A DNA stretch of 64,000 nucleotides from Cyrtodaria siliqua (lineage: Eukaryota > Mollusca > Bivalvia > Adapedonta > Hiatellidae). This document shows positions 33,830 through 45,139 of this stretch, piece after piece. The notes beneath the pieces are model-generated. The model had not been told where the DNA came from. It ran no database searches and saw only the letters and a program-made list of their open reading frames with translations. The position numbers and the translations under genes are program-made. Every line of letters starts with the position of its first letter. Position 1 is the stretch's first letter. The stretch lies in assembly GCA_037043455.1 (NCBI GenBank), contig JAWPHD010000086.1, positions 62,001-126,000 on the forward strand, given 5' to 3'.

Positions 33830-34570
33830 AAGAAATAGAGGCGCGTTACGGGGGAAATTGGTGCTATAAAAATGAAAAAGTGTTTTTTGCTCTTTCTTTT
33901 CTTAAATTAAATGGTAACAACTTTGACGTATGACAAATTCATTTTTAGGATTCTTGACAGGGAACAAGACTCCTAATAACTAATAATATCAACATATATC
34001 CCACGTTGGTCCGACGTCCTGTGTCTGCTGGGAAATATTACATAATAATAATAATGGTAGTTGTGTAATGTTTAAGTAATTGTTTTGTGTTGGACATTGT
34101 TGTGTGTTGTATCCCGGGCCATTTCGAATGGGCGACACTATTCACTTTTGTGAAGTTTGGTATATGTATATGTTATATGAGGGAATAATGGTAGTATTAG
34201 AAATTACTTCAAATTAGTGTCAAAAATGTAGGAAATAATGAGAAAAAACATGTTTTTGTTGTTTTGTTCGTTAATCGTTTTATTGTTTAGTAACAAATCA
34301 CATTTATAATTCAACAACACATTTAAGGGATATGAAAAGAACATCATGTTCGTAATGCTTTGATATAGGTATGTTCAGTGTCTTGGATAGTGTAGACTTA
34401 ATTGGTGTATGTGCAAAAATGTAACAAAGTTAAGATTTCAAAATTGTGGCAAAATAAAATCTAGATATTTTAGGTATTATAAAAAGGTTCTTAACATGTG
34501 ATTAGTTTATTTGTTAGTGACAGTTGCGACCTAACGAAAAGCAGAAAGTAGGCGAAAGTTCCACTACAGC
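33830..34570. other. AT-rich stretch, no gene recognised
   Basis: Nothing recognisable apart from a short ATA/ATT run near 34040-34056. Confidence 0.4.
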
Positions 34571-34639
34571 TTCTATTGCAAAGAAATAATGTGAACAAAT
34601 GGCAAGAAATGAAAACAAGAGACTGAAAAGGGCCTGTAT

Positions 34640-35525
34640 CGCTCTACTGGCTGCACAAATTTGACCCTAGGGCCACCACTTGAACAAACTTGGAAGAGGA
34701 CCAAACGCTTATGATAAATACAAAATATTAAAACTTTGGCTCTTGTAGTTTCAGAAAAAAAGATTTTTAAGTTTTTCTTATATAAATCTATATAAAACAT
34801 GTGACCCCTTAGTCGGGGCCAACTTTGACCCCAGGGTCACCATTTCAACAAACATGGTAGAGGACCAGAATCTTATGGCAAATGCAATATATTAAACCTC
34901 TGTCTCTTGTAGTTTCAGAGAAGATTTTTTAAGTTTCAAGGTTTTCCCGATATAAGTCTTTGTAAAACATGTGACCCATGGGGCGGACCCAAATTTGATA
35001 CCAGGGCCACCCTTTGAACAAATTTGTTAGAGAAGCATAAGCTTATGTAAAATCCAAAATATGAAACCTTTGGCTATTGTAGTTCCACAAAAGACGATTT
35101 TTTAAGTTGTTCGCTATATAAAAGACTGTATGACAATGGACCTTTGGAAACGGCCGAGCACGACCAAGTCTACGTAAAACATGTGAACCCTGGGGCGGGG
35201 CCAAATTGGACCTCAGGGTCACCATTTGAACAAACTGAGTAGAGGACCATAAGCTTATGGTAAATGCAAAATATTAAACATCTGGCTCTTGAAGTTTTAG
35301 AAAAGAAGATTTTTTTAAAGTTTTTCCCTATATTTCTATGTAAAACATGTGACCGCTGGGGCGGAGACAAATCTGACCCCCAGGATCAACATTAGAACAA
35401 ACTTGGTAGAGGAACATAAGCTTATGGTAAATGCAAAATATTAAACCTCTGGCTCTTGTAGTTTCAGAGAAGAATTTTTTTTAAGTTTCAAATCTTCCCT
35501 ATACAAGTCTATGCAAAGCATACGA
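34640..35525. repeat. Tandem satellite of about 185 bp, about five copies
   Basis: Landmarks are ACATGTGACCCCTTAGTCGG (variants CTGGGGCGGGGCC), GGTCACCATTTGAACAAAC and AGGACCATAAGCTTATGGTA, recurring at about 34660, 34840, 35000, 35205 and 35380. The unit near 35130 contains a foreign 35-bp patch (GGACCTTTGGAAACGGCCGA) that matches the insertion in the DIRS RT. Minus-strand open frames are array artefacts. Confidence 0.88.
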
Positions 35526-35642
35526 AATCGCCATATTCAAACTTTGGACCGCCGAGGTCAGATGCAGCCATTTTTGACCATGGTGACCTAGTTGTCGAAC
35601 TTGTCCAAGCTTTCATCAATATCAATAATCTTGCCAAATTTC

Positions 35643-35952
35643 GTGAAGAAATATAAAAAGATCGGACAGGGAAAGTAGCATTCAAGGAGGACAGTCAACC
35701 ACAAACAACAAAAACAAACACGCAAACAGACAAACAAGAAGGCAAAAGTAATAATGAATGCAAACGACATCACAAACACAAAAGGGTTAACAATAGGGCT
35801 ACCGCCTTGGAACGGTCAGTGGCAAAGTAGGCCACTGGGGGGTTTAAACCGGTTCTAGGGTGCACCAAACCTCACACTTACCCTACTGTCATCCCATTAA
35901 CACGGGACGGTGTAAATAAAGAAATCCCCGCCATGATCTAATCTCTAACCAA
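35643..35952 (-). mobile_element. Penelope-like family copy F
   Basis: Starts AAATATAAAAAGATCGGACA and runs through the family 3' region to ATCTAATCTCTAACCAACAA, where it is truncated (about 310 bp). Confidence 0.88.
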
Positions 35953-36007
35953 CAAATACAGAATAAAGGAGCTAGAGTGTTCACAAGGCTTAAAATGACA
36001 TTTTCCA

Positions 36008-36087
36008 GCAAAAACAAGGGCCATAACTCTGGTGTTACTAATCCGATCTGGCTGGTTTTCGAACTTGTCCGAGCTTTCATTGACATA
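36008..36087 (-). repeat. Inverted monomer of the 160-bp satellite
   Basis: The reverse complement reads ATGTCAATGAAAGCTCGGAC, AAGTTCGAAAACCAGCCAGA and GTAACACCAGAGTTATGGCC, a unit of the array at 12280-13795, here alone and inverted 22 kb away. Confidence 0.8.
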
Positions 36088-36189
36088 ATAGTCTAGATCA
36101 ACTGCGACGCTTGTTTGTTTTCAAGACGAAGGTGTAGAACAGTCCTCCTGAACAAAGTCTGATTTTTGCCGATACACTGGTAAGGTTTC

Positions 36190-36607
36190 TGATTGGCTGA
36201 GACAGGAACTCATGCATTCGCAACATCTAGTACACTGCTTCGCAGAATTACTCGAATGTAATACGTAGGTTTCCTTATTGGTTACGTCATCGCACCTTAG
36301 ATTCCCGCCACAACCGCCAAAACAAATTTGCATTCAAAATCAAAGTTATCATCCAAATGTTGCAAAGATATTCAGCCGATTGCTCCATCAATAGTTTATT
36401 TACACGAAAGCAGTGATAAAACCTTCATCTGCATTGTAAAAAACAAACACTCAACGCAAATTCTACATCAACACGTGTGGTTTGCGGCCATATTGTTTAC
36501 ATATCAACAGCGCACTATTTTCTGTGTCGTTGCCTTCCGGCTAATCGAATGTCAAGATTTTGAACATACCGAAGCGCCGTGATAAACACGAGGCGGGATC
36601 CCGAAGA
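36190..36607. promoter_or_regulatory. Candidate promoter-like patch (CCAAT, CRE, E-box)
   Basis: Within 400 bp are two ATTGG (inverted CCAAT) boxes at about 36189 and 36278, a TTACGTCA (CRE-like) at about 36283-36290, a CACGTG E-box at about 36474, and GGCGGGA near 36591. This density is unusual in the window. Downstream, an ATG at about 36608 in good context (AGAATGG) opens only 27 codons. No gene is recognised, so this is a composition-based guess. Confidence 0.25.
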
Positions 36608-36929
36608 ATGGCGGGTTTGGCTGAGCGTTCACGATTGGGACACCTGCTATTCAAGATATACAGAAAGGCAGAAACGCAATACATTTATTAATAATCAAAG
36701 ATAAACAAATAGGGAAACTTCATTATTATATCTACGAACTAAATGCCGATGGTCAGAAATACTTTGATAAAAAAATTAATAATTACGGTACGCGCTTCCA
36801 GTTTCAAATTTGTTTCTGTACAAACGGTCAAGACGTTTGTATTTACAATCAAGCGTGGAAGATGATCAAGGCTATATACTGCTTCTCTGCGCATGTCCCG
36901 TTTCACTCAAACAATCGACAGTCAAACGT

Positions 36930-37203
36930 CGATCAACCGGCTGCAGCGGGTCAGATGGGTGCAGAGAAGTCAGATGGGAGAAATTGTTAGAAGTTAATGG
37001 TGGAAGTAAATATCCTCTACATTGTGTAATAAATATTGAGGAAAAGACATTATATTTTTTAGAACATATATCAGATGCTTGGTCATGATCGAGGTTGTAA
37101 TGTGCTTTACGTGAGCCGTAATTCACACTGATCAACCGGCTGCAGTGAAGTCAGATGGTTGCAGAGAAGTTAGATGGGCGAAATTGTTAGAAGTTAATGG
37201 TGG
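36930..37203. repeat. Local duplication within the left inverted arm
   Basis: GATCAACCGGCTGCAG, CAGATGG.TGCAGAGAAG and AAATTGTTAGAAGTTAATGG occur at 36933-37002 and again at 37131-37202, a spacing of about 198 bp. The right arm at 40.7 kb has only one copy. Confidence 0.8.
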
Positions 37204-37585
37204 GGTTAGTATTTTTGCTTTCTGTTGCTAGTTTGCTTAGATGTTTGGAAAATGATTATGAAGATTTCAAAAGGAATGACAGAGGAAGCTTTCACTTTAA
37301 AAAACCGGTAATAAAACGACGTTAGTGCGTATAGCACCCTGTCCAAAGATTTGTAAATACTATGAAATTTTCAGAATAAACACAAATAACGTACTGATAT
37401 TCGCAATTGTAATTTAATTTAAAACGCTTGTCAAGATGGTCAATCCTTTCTGTATAACTGTACAAAATATCTCATTGAAATAATAAAAACTTTCCGAATT
37501 TTAAAGTCGACAGGGTAAAAAGAAATAGCGAACCGGAATGTCAAAGGTGTTTTACAAGTGCGAACGGTGAAGTCAGAGTGAACAT
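37008..37585. repeat. Left arm of a large inverted repeat
   Basis: Its reverse complement matches 40299-40886 over the whole length with scattered small differences. Shared landmarks are AAATATCCTCTACATTGTGT, CATGATCGAGGTTGTAATGT, GGAAAATGATTATGAAGATT and GTCAGAGTGAACAT. No protein domain was recognised in either arm. Confidence 0.9.
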
Positions 37586-37859
37586 TTCAGAAGCGAACGG
37601 GAAGGTCAGAGTGTTTTAAGCAATTATTTCGCGTTTTCCACGATTGCTATGGTAACCATTGTACATATTGGATTGAAACAACTTAACACGCGTACTTGTA
37701 ATTACCTATAGATGTTTTCAGTGCACGCATTTAGTAAACATTATGTTATCTTTGGACATATTGGACATATGTATTGTGGTAAATAGTAAAGGCAATGCAA
37801 ACTCAATTGTCAAAATATGAAGACTAAATTGAAATATTTATTAAACAGTTAGTGTGTGT

Positions 37860-38060
37860 TTTTATGCCCCCGAAGGGTGGGCATGTAGTAATCGCACCGT
37901 CCGTCCTTCCGTCTGTCACACATTTTGTGTCCGGTCGATAGCTCTGACATTTATGGAGTTTTTTTCACGCGCAAAATTCAGGTCCGTAGCTCCAATGTCA
38001 AGGTCACCCTTAGACGTCAAATCATGCCATATGGCCCAATATTTGATTTTAAGTCAGGCC
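37860..38060. repeat. Dispersed GGTCAAGGTCA-type repeat fragment
   Basis: The GTCCGTCCTTCCGTCTGTCA run and CTCCAATGTCAAGGTCACCC lead to ATCATGCCATATGGCC. The same phrases recur twice at 38870-39150. Confidence 0.65.
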
Positions 38061-38668
38061 AAATAAAAAAATACCTGTGTTTTCGGTGGCCCGACCGACC
38101 CTATTTTTAAGGAGCCGACCCTAAAACAAATTATGCAAAAATTCAAAAAAAATAAATAAAAAATTCTGAACAATGATTTATCACATACCTTATATCAGGG
38201 ACGTGAAACATAACACCATTATATATTTCCTGTTACCAAATTACACAGCAAAAGTGGAGAACATTGAGGTAAGCCATATGATTTGCCTGGTATGTCATGA
38301 AATATTCAAAGTTTAATTTTTTCTTTCAGGTAAACAATGCGATTTTAATTGACTATTAAACTAATTAGTAAACTGCATGTTAAACAATGGTCTTCAGGTT
38401 TAAAGTGTCCTATTATTTGTAACAGGAATGCGTAATTTAACTGGGGCGATCTTATTTTGAGGTAAACTGACAACATCGCAGAGAAACTTTCAGTTGTATC
38501 ATCAACTTGTATGGGGCTAATCAAAATACTCTCTGAAAAATCTGACAACTGCTTGATTCTCTGCCAAATTATGTCTATGGTTAACTGTGGTTGGCTTTGG
38601 TTGATCGTGATTTTGACCATGGTTTACATGCACCAAGCATGGTAAAAAACAGATGATCATGGTTAGTC

Positions 38669-38801
38669 ATGGTGATGTCGTTTGCATTTATTTTTGCTTT
38701 TGCCTTCTTATTTGTCTGTTTGCGTGTTTGTTTCTGTGTTTTGTGGTCTACTGTCCCCCTTGAATGCTACTTTCCCTGTCCAATCTTTTTATATTTCTTT
38801 T
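38669..38801 (+). mobile_element. Penelope-like family copy G (130-bp 3' end)
   Basis: GTGATGTCGTTTGCATTTAT through CCAATCTTTTTATATTTCTT. It is the shortest plus-strand copy and lies inside the spacer between the two large inverted arms. Confidence 0.85.
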
Positions 38802-38869
38802 TATGAGATAATTAGAATCTCACAATATCTTGCTCAAAAAAAAAAAAAAAAAAAAATGTCATGTCATGT

Positions 38870-39150
38870 CTGATCTATAACTTTGTCATTTCATATAAAC
38901 TGGCAAACATGTTCACCACAACAAGACGACGTGTTGCGCGTAAAACTCAGGTCAGTAGCTCCAAGGTCAAGGTCAAATCATGCCATATGGCTCTAGAGAT
39001 AATTATAAATCATGTAAGTCGTGTCCGATCTATAACTTCGTCATCCATTGAAGGATTTTCATATAACATGGCACAAGTGTTCACAACAACAAGACAACGT
39101 GTCGCGCGTAAAATCCAGATCCGTACCTTCAATGTCAAGGTCACACCACC
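38870..39150. repeat. Two diverged tandem units of about 150 bp
   Basis: GTTCAC(C/A)ACAACAAGAC(G/A)ACGTGT(T/C)GCGCGTAAAA occurs at 38909 and 39078, each followed by an AATGTCAAGGTCA-like phrase. Related to 37860-38060. Confidence 0.75.
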
Positions 39151-39159
39151 CTATGCTCT

Positions 39160-40290
39160 CCCCACCAATTTTTATTTTGTATTTTCATCAATATAATATA
39201 TATTGTATATATAAAAGTTTTGCACTGACATGTATACATACCTGTCAATACACTAGTATATTTGTCCGGGATCTTGGAAATCTCTAAAGTATGTCTGAAA
39301 TATGTCGCATTTTGCACGGTGATAACATGACTTTCATAATCAAGAGCATTAAAGTCGTTAATGGACCGCGAAACTTACCAAGATCCATTACATTTAATCC
39401 AAACCTGGTTAGCTCCGGAGTCGTGAGTTTGATCACCAGATTGGCCTCATTTTTAGTGAGGGTTTGACACAAGGCATAATGTCACGATTCAGTCATTCGT
39501 CCCTACCGCTGGTTCATGTGTGGAAGTAGTCGGTTACTTGTGGAGAATATGGTTAGGTTAAATGCGACCTCCGTTCATAACTGAACGGCGTTAAATCTTT
39601 ATCACACTCCTTGTCCCATTCGGAAGTAGTTTTATTTGGTGGTGTGTAACCTAGATAAATTCAAAAAGAGTGAGTTACAGCCATTTGTTATAAATTAGCC
39701 ATTATAGATTGCTTTTTCACGAAAGTGAATCTTTATTGTTATTTGCAATTATTTTGATATTACATGAACACATCTAATTATTAACTTAATTTAGCACTGT
39801 TATCAAAATCCGTTTTAACAAATAGTCCGAAATTAAGGTAATGTATTCGTTTACCTTGAGACCGCCAATGCGACAGGAAGACAGACGTACCGAAGACAGA
39901 CGTACCACTTCTTTAGCCTTTTAGCCTGATTTGTATGCGTGTATTTAATGCCTATATTATTGACCATCAATAATATGAAATTGTACATATACAAGTATAA
40001 GATGTTTTATATTATTCTAAGCTGTTTTTTTTGTCCTTTCAAAGTTAAAATGAAACAATTACACTAATTCCGTATGTCTTAGTATGCAATTACTAGTGAA
40101 AATTAAATAGTTTTAAACAAATTTAAAAATGAAAATTGTTGTTTGCATGTCCCATCCCATGAAGAAAAAAGTCTGAATTTAAGTAAAAACATGCTGTTGG
40201 CGTTGTTATAAATTAGAATAGTTATAGGCTATAAGATTTGTATTGCGATATATGCACGAGCTCTTTTGCGTATCAATATTGCGCGACTTT
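39160..40290. other. AT-rich stretch, no gene recognised
   Basis: Spacer sequence between the inverted arms, with no frame or repeat recognised beyond a local GACAGACGTACC duplication near 39890. Confidence 0.35.
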
Positions 40291-40298
40291 AGGGATCC

Positions 40299-40886
40299 AT
40301 GTTCACTCTGACTGCACTTGTAAAACACCTTTGACACATTCCGGTTGGTTAATTTGTTTTACCCTGTCGACTTTAAAATTCTATAACTCGGAAAGTTTTC
40401 ATCATTTCAATGAGATATTTTGGACAGTTATACAGAAAGGATTGACGATCCTGTAAAGCGTTTTAAATTTAATTACAATGGCAAATATCAGTTCGTTATT
40501 TGTGTTTATTCTTAAAATTTCATAGTTTTTACAAATCTTTGGACATTTATACAGGTTGCTATACGCATTAACGTCGTTTTATTACCGGATTTTTAAAGTG
40601 AAAGCTTCCTCTGTCATTCATTTTGAAATCTTCATAATCATTTTCCAAACATGTTAGCAAAATACGCAACAGAAAGCAAAAATACTAACCCCACCATTAA
40701 CTTCTAACAAGTTCGCCCATCTGACTTCTCTGCAACCATCTGACTTCGCTGCAGCCGGTTGATCAGTGTGAATTACGGCTCACGTAAAGCACATTACAAC
40801 CTCGATCATGACCAAGCATCTGATATATGTTCTAAAAAATATAATGGCTTTTCCTCAATATTTATTACACAATGTAGAGGATATTT
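40299..40886. repeat. Right arm of the large inverted repeat
   Basis: Reverse complement of 37008-37585. It lacks the extra copy of the 198-bp local duplication and about nine bases present in the left arm near 37560. Confidence 0.9.
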
Positions 40887-41169
40887 GTTGAAATAGAGGA
40901 TTTTTGTTTATTTGGTGTGGATATAAAGAATTTAACCCACTATTTTACTGGAAAGTATATAATCAATTCATATATTGCAAAACGTTACAATTATTGCGGA
41001 AGTGTATGCTCTAAATACACAATCACTTATGTCTTATTCCCAAGGGTAGCTCCAATGTTGGTACGTACTATACCAAGTTCTGTACCCGGTGTCCTCCTAA
41101 GGAAAATGAGAGCTGGTGGTGGAGGAGGAAGACCTCTCGGGGTGGGAGTTGTGAATAATTATTAATTTC

Positions 41170-41890
41170 AAAGGGGAGGTATTTTCATTGATTTTTGAGA
41201 ATGTGGTAAGGAAGCGTATTTTTTTAGGGAAAGGTGGGGCGATGGGAGATGTGGATGGTGGTGGTGGAGGTGGGGGCGGGAGTGGGGATGCAAAAAATAC
41301 ATAAGGGAAGTGTGTGTGTGGGTGGGTGGGGGTGAGTGTGGTTAACGAAAAAAACACGGGGTTATGGTGCTCGATATTTTTTCAGTAGGTTCCCCCTATA
41401 TCTTTTAGGAGGGGGTAAGCCACGTATTTTCAGGGATTTTTTTTTTTAATCTTGGGTGAATTCTGAAAATGTTCTTGGGGTGAACGCTTCTTTCAGCTTT
41501 TTGTTTGTGTTTAATCCGTTATGCGGAGGTTGAGTTTTTTGCAGATTGTTTTATGGGGAGGAGGTAAGAAATGGATTTCCAGGGGATATAGGGTCGTATT
41601 TTTTAGATTGTTTTTCCATGTGGCAGGGTTTGAAGAAACGCTTTTCTATATAAAACAAAAAGTTGTTGCTGCTGTTTTTTTGTTTTTAAACTAGGGGTGT
41701 ATTCTTGGCTTAAAGCGGGGACATGGATGGTGATTACGGATATTATCTGGAATAGCCCATCCCCGCCTAACAGAAATTTGTTTCTGTCTAATCCTCGGGT
41801 TATGCCCCACCGCCACCTACCACATCCACGCACCCGCCACGGAGAAAATACAACAAGCGTATTAAACATAACACTTTGCTTAATGGCAAG
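41170..41890. other. G-rich and T-rich non-coding stretch
   Basis: A G-rich patch (41225-41345) of GGTGGTGGTGGAGGTGGGGG type is followed by T-rich text. Overlapping open frames on both strands at 41603-42047 have no recognised domain. Confidence 0.4.
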
Positions 41891-41894
41891 TAAC

Positions 41895-42264
41895 CTGTCT
41901 GGATCGAGATGCGGTACGTCCATTCCGGAACACTGTACATCCATTAAAATGGCGGACAGAGGTCATGTCAAAAAGTACGTCAGCATTTGTACCACAGTTG
42001 CTTGGTTTTATTGCTTAAATCAACAGCCACCGTGCATTATGTGCTGAGACAGCAGCCAGTACATGTGTCCTCTCTCGATTCCAAATAAGTTGCGGTCATC
42101 AAGACAAAGTAAGGCTCCAAATCTCCATTGCTGCGATAAAACCAAGTGGGCAAGCATATGCAATGGACACACTGGCCTATTATGCTCAAAGGACAACAAT
42201 AGATAGGTTTGTGAATGGCTGTACCGTGTTCCGGAAAGGACGTACCGCATCTCGATCCTGACAG
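41895..42264. repeat. Inverted repeat with 52-bp arms
   Basis: Left arm 41895-41946 contains GGATCGAGATGCGGTACGTC and TTCCGGAACACTGTACA. The right arm 42212-42264 is its reverse complement with few changes (TGTACCGTGTTCCGGAA, GACGTACCGCATCTCGATCC). The 265-bp interior has no clear frame. It may be a small foldback element. Confidence 0.75.
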
Positions 42265-42404
42265 TGACGTAGCTCAGTTCCCAAGAGAGATACATTCGTC
42301 AACATTCACATTGTATATTAAAAACAAAATATTCAAAGACAGGGTGTAGCTATTTGTATGCAGAGTAAGCAAAAACAAATAAATAAAAAAAAAAGCAAAG
42401 GAAA

Positions 42405-42470
42405 AAGAAGTAGAAGAAGAAGAAGAATAAGAAGAAGTAAAAGAAGAAGAAGAAGAAGAAGAGAAGAAGC
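42405..42470. repeat. GAA/AAG microsatellite
   Basis: Imperfect AGA-type trinucleotide run. The lysine/arginine-rich and serine-rich frames across it are artefacts of the run. Confidence 0.9.
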
Positions 42471-42780
42471 AGAGAAAATTAAAGTCCATAAATGCAATAC
42501 AACTAGGTGCGAAGAAGGTATAATGGAACGTCTTTTCTTATTTACTTTTCCATTAACAAATATTCAGACTAATTCATCAACATTGCAGTCTCAGAATACT
42601 GGTATATACAATTTTAGGGAAATCTCGCAAAATGCACCACTAAGACCAGTCTAAGGGGCGTAGCGGGACGATTTTAAGTTATATGCCCAATCAATTAAGG
42701 TCCGCAGATGCGAAGTTTCTATGGGTATTAGGACAGGCACTCCCACATTATTTTAAATAAAATCAGTGTTTGTATATATA

Positions 42781-43011
42781 TTGAACCAAACAGCTAACGC
42801 ACCAGTAAACAATACCTTTAATGTATGAACTTATTATATGCCGACTGGTACCGTTGGAGACAGGTGATTTGAATGATTTTTTTTAAATTTACAGTCGTTT
42901 ATTGACAAGATATTTGTCTCGTTCAGAATGCAATGTGTTTTTATTTATTGTTTCTTTTTGTGTTTGAGATATTTGAGGTATTGTCTACTGGTGCGTTAGC
43001 TGTTTGGTTCA
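42781..43011. mobile_element. MITE-like element, 231 bp, about 38-bp TIRs
   Basis: The left end TTGAACCAAACAGCTAACGC then ACCAGTAAACAATACC is the near-perfect reverse complement of the right end GGTATTGTCTACTGGTGCGT then TAGCTGTTTGGTTCA. Both ends abut TATATA runs, consistent with TA target choice. The interior is AT-rich and non-coding. Confidence 0.85.

Positions 43012-43046
<35 letters not shown>
43012..43046. repeat. TA microsatellite
   Basis: Pure (TA)n run directly at the MITE's right end; the left end also abuts a shorter TATATATA. Confidence 0.9.
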
Positions 43047-43050
<4 letters not shown>

Positions 43051-43215
43051 AATAAAATGATGCATTCTAACGAGTTTGTGAAGACTTTTTCTGGGAATAA
43101 ACATAATTGCAAACCGTTCATTGGACTGAATTCAAGATTTTGTTTGCGAAATGTTATTCTGAATGTTATTACAAACCAGTCCACTTTCGGAATATTTTAC
43201 AACCCTCTATCTCAA

Positions 43216-43318
43216 CCCCAATCTCATTAAAATCATATCATGAATCACGCTTTGAGACTCTCCGCTAATAGTAGTAGAACATTGTAACGTGATAAAGGGC
43301 CGGATTTTAATGAGATTG
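43216..43318. repeat. Small inverted repeat, about 18-bp arms
   Basis: CCCCAATCTCATTAAAATC at about 43216 pairs with GATTTTAATGAGATTG at about 43301, with a spacer of some 70 bp. Confidence 0.6.
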
Positions 43319-43319
43319 T

Positions 43320-45130
43320 CCCCACCCCAACCCCTTTACCCCCTCCCCACCCCCTTCGATTTTAATGCAATTTTACAAATTTCCTATCAGGGAAAATGTA
43401 GCGGGATATCACTGATTACTGAGGGCATATAATTATGCACCTATCAATTATTTCCCCCGGCCGAGGTTGGGGAAGTGCAGCAAAGGAAATTCCATTTACT
43501 ATTCTAGTCCCACCATAGAAGAAACATTTTCAGGGTAATCCTCAATGTTGGTATTATATTAGTTCTGTCTGATGTCCCTAACCCCCGGTGTCAAACGTTG
43601 TTGGTCTAATTGGGCTATTCCACGCAATATCCTTACCCACCTAACGAAGGAAAACATGTTGCAGGGGGTGGTGGGGGAGGTGGATTCATGGATGTTTTCG
43701 AGATTTCTTTCCAATAGGGGTGGTGCTATTTTTCGAGATTTTCCAGAGGACTGGGTGTTATCAAAAACATGTCATTTCTTAACGCCGAACTAGTCAATCT
43801 ATTTAGGCTTGACCTCGTTGTATTCAACAGTTCGTGTTTTTATATTATTAAAATCAATCCAATCTTATTTGAATTAAAAATTGGTAGGGCGGTTTTTGTT
43901 CTATTTATATACTTGAAATCCATTATGACGTAAGAGCGTGTATACACTGGCTGTGGGTCTACATACTCGCTAAAGGCGGTGTTCTACAGTCGTTTATATT
44001 TAAACGCTGTGTGTATCATCAAGGCTATTGATATAAAGGTATTGGCAAAGTTTGGTGAAGATCAAATACAAAATAAAACGAGAAAATGTGTTGATTTCAA
44101 ATTAAAATCCAAAATTTATTACAATTAAGTATAAAACACCAGTGTTAATTTACAAAGAAAAACAGATAATTGTATAAGAATTAATAATCCACAAAAACAA
44201 TCGGCCAAGTCCGTAACTACTCGGCCTATTTCGTCATACAGCGGGAACATCCTTGATTGCAATTTTAAATTAACTTCAAACTTTATAAAATAAACCTCAT
44301 TCAAAATCAGTAAACTTTTACATTGAAAAAAAATTATAATAATAATATAATGGGTTATGAGCCGAGCGAAAAACGACAACTGTAAACCCAAAGTCATTAT
44401 TTCCGAGATATTTATAATAATAACTGTTGTTCAGCCTATAAAAAATTGTTCAACAGACTAAAATACCGTGAACACACAATTGTGTAGATCTTTTTGTTTC
44501 GTTTAAATTTCAGTTAATCGAAAGGTTGCAAATCCATCAAAGTAAACCGAAAGGTTGCAAATAGTCAATTCCTAACCCATTGCACTTTATTAAGCCACCA
44601 AAAGTGGCACCGCGTTGATACGCCGTGCAATGAATCTACATGCCCCTTCCATAGAAAAGTTAGAAAATTGACATGCTGTTAAAAAATCAAACCTAATTAG
44701 AATTCTGGGAAACTTACTTTATCATGAAAATAAACATGTTTTCTTTTAAACATCAACAAGGAAGTCGGAATATCTTCTAAGAAACATGTCTTCAGCGTAT
44801 ACTAACACCAAGTCAAAGGTCAACGCTATTTTTACCCCTAGCAATATCGTACCCAGTCTACTCTCACTTCTGAAATTTATATAAAAAAATGTCAAAAACA
44901 TGGTGAGCTCCATTTTCAAATATCAACAACATGTCTAGAATACAATTACAGCCAAACATAACAGGACACTGCTCTAAACAAGTTTTTAAAGAAAAAATGA
45001 TTAGCACTCTTTAATACAGAACTAATTTCGACTGCACCAGGCGAGCACATCCGCCAGATTTAGTGAAATTAAACCTGAAATGAAATCAAACAGGTTGGAT
45101 TATTCCTGTAAAATATTTTGGAAACCAAAG
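43320..45130. other. Non-coding stretch, no gene recognised
   Basis: C-rich text at 43320-43365, then AT-rich sequence. The minus-strand frame 44125-44397 is hydrophobic and AT-driven, with no recognisable family. Confidence 0.4.
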
Positions 45131-45139
45131 ATCAGCAGA

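Noticed and set aside
36810..37088. 92-codon frame overlapping the inverted-repeat arm as a gene.
   Set aside because: Overlaps an equally long minus-strand frame, sits on a local duplication, and is not conserved in frame in the right arm.
42049..42270. A cysteine-rich coding exon (CCDKTKWASICNGH).
   Set aside because: Short, interrupted by stops in the flanks, and no family could be named; it lies inside the core of an inverted repeat.
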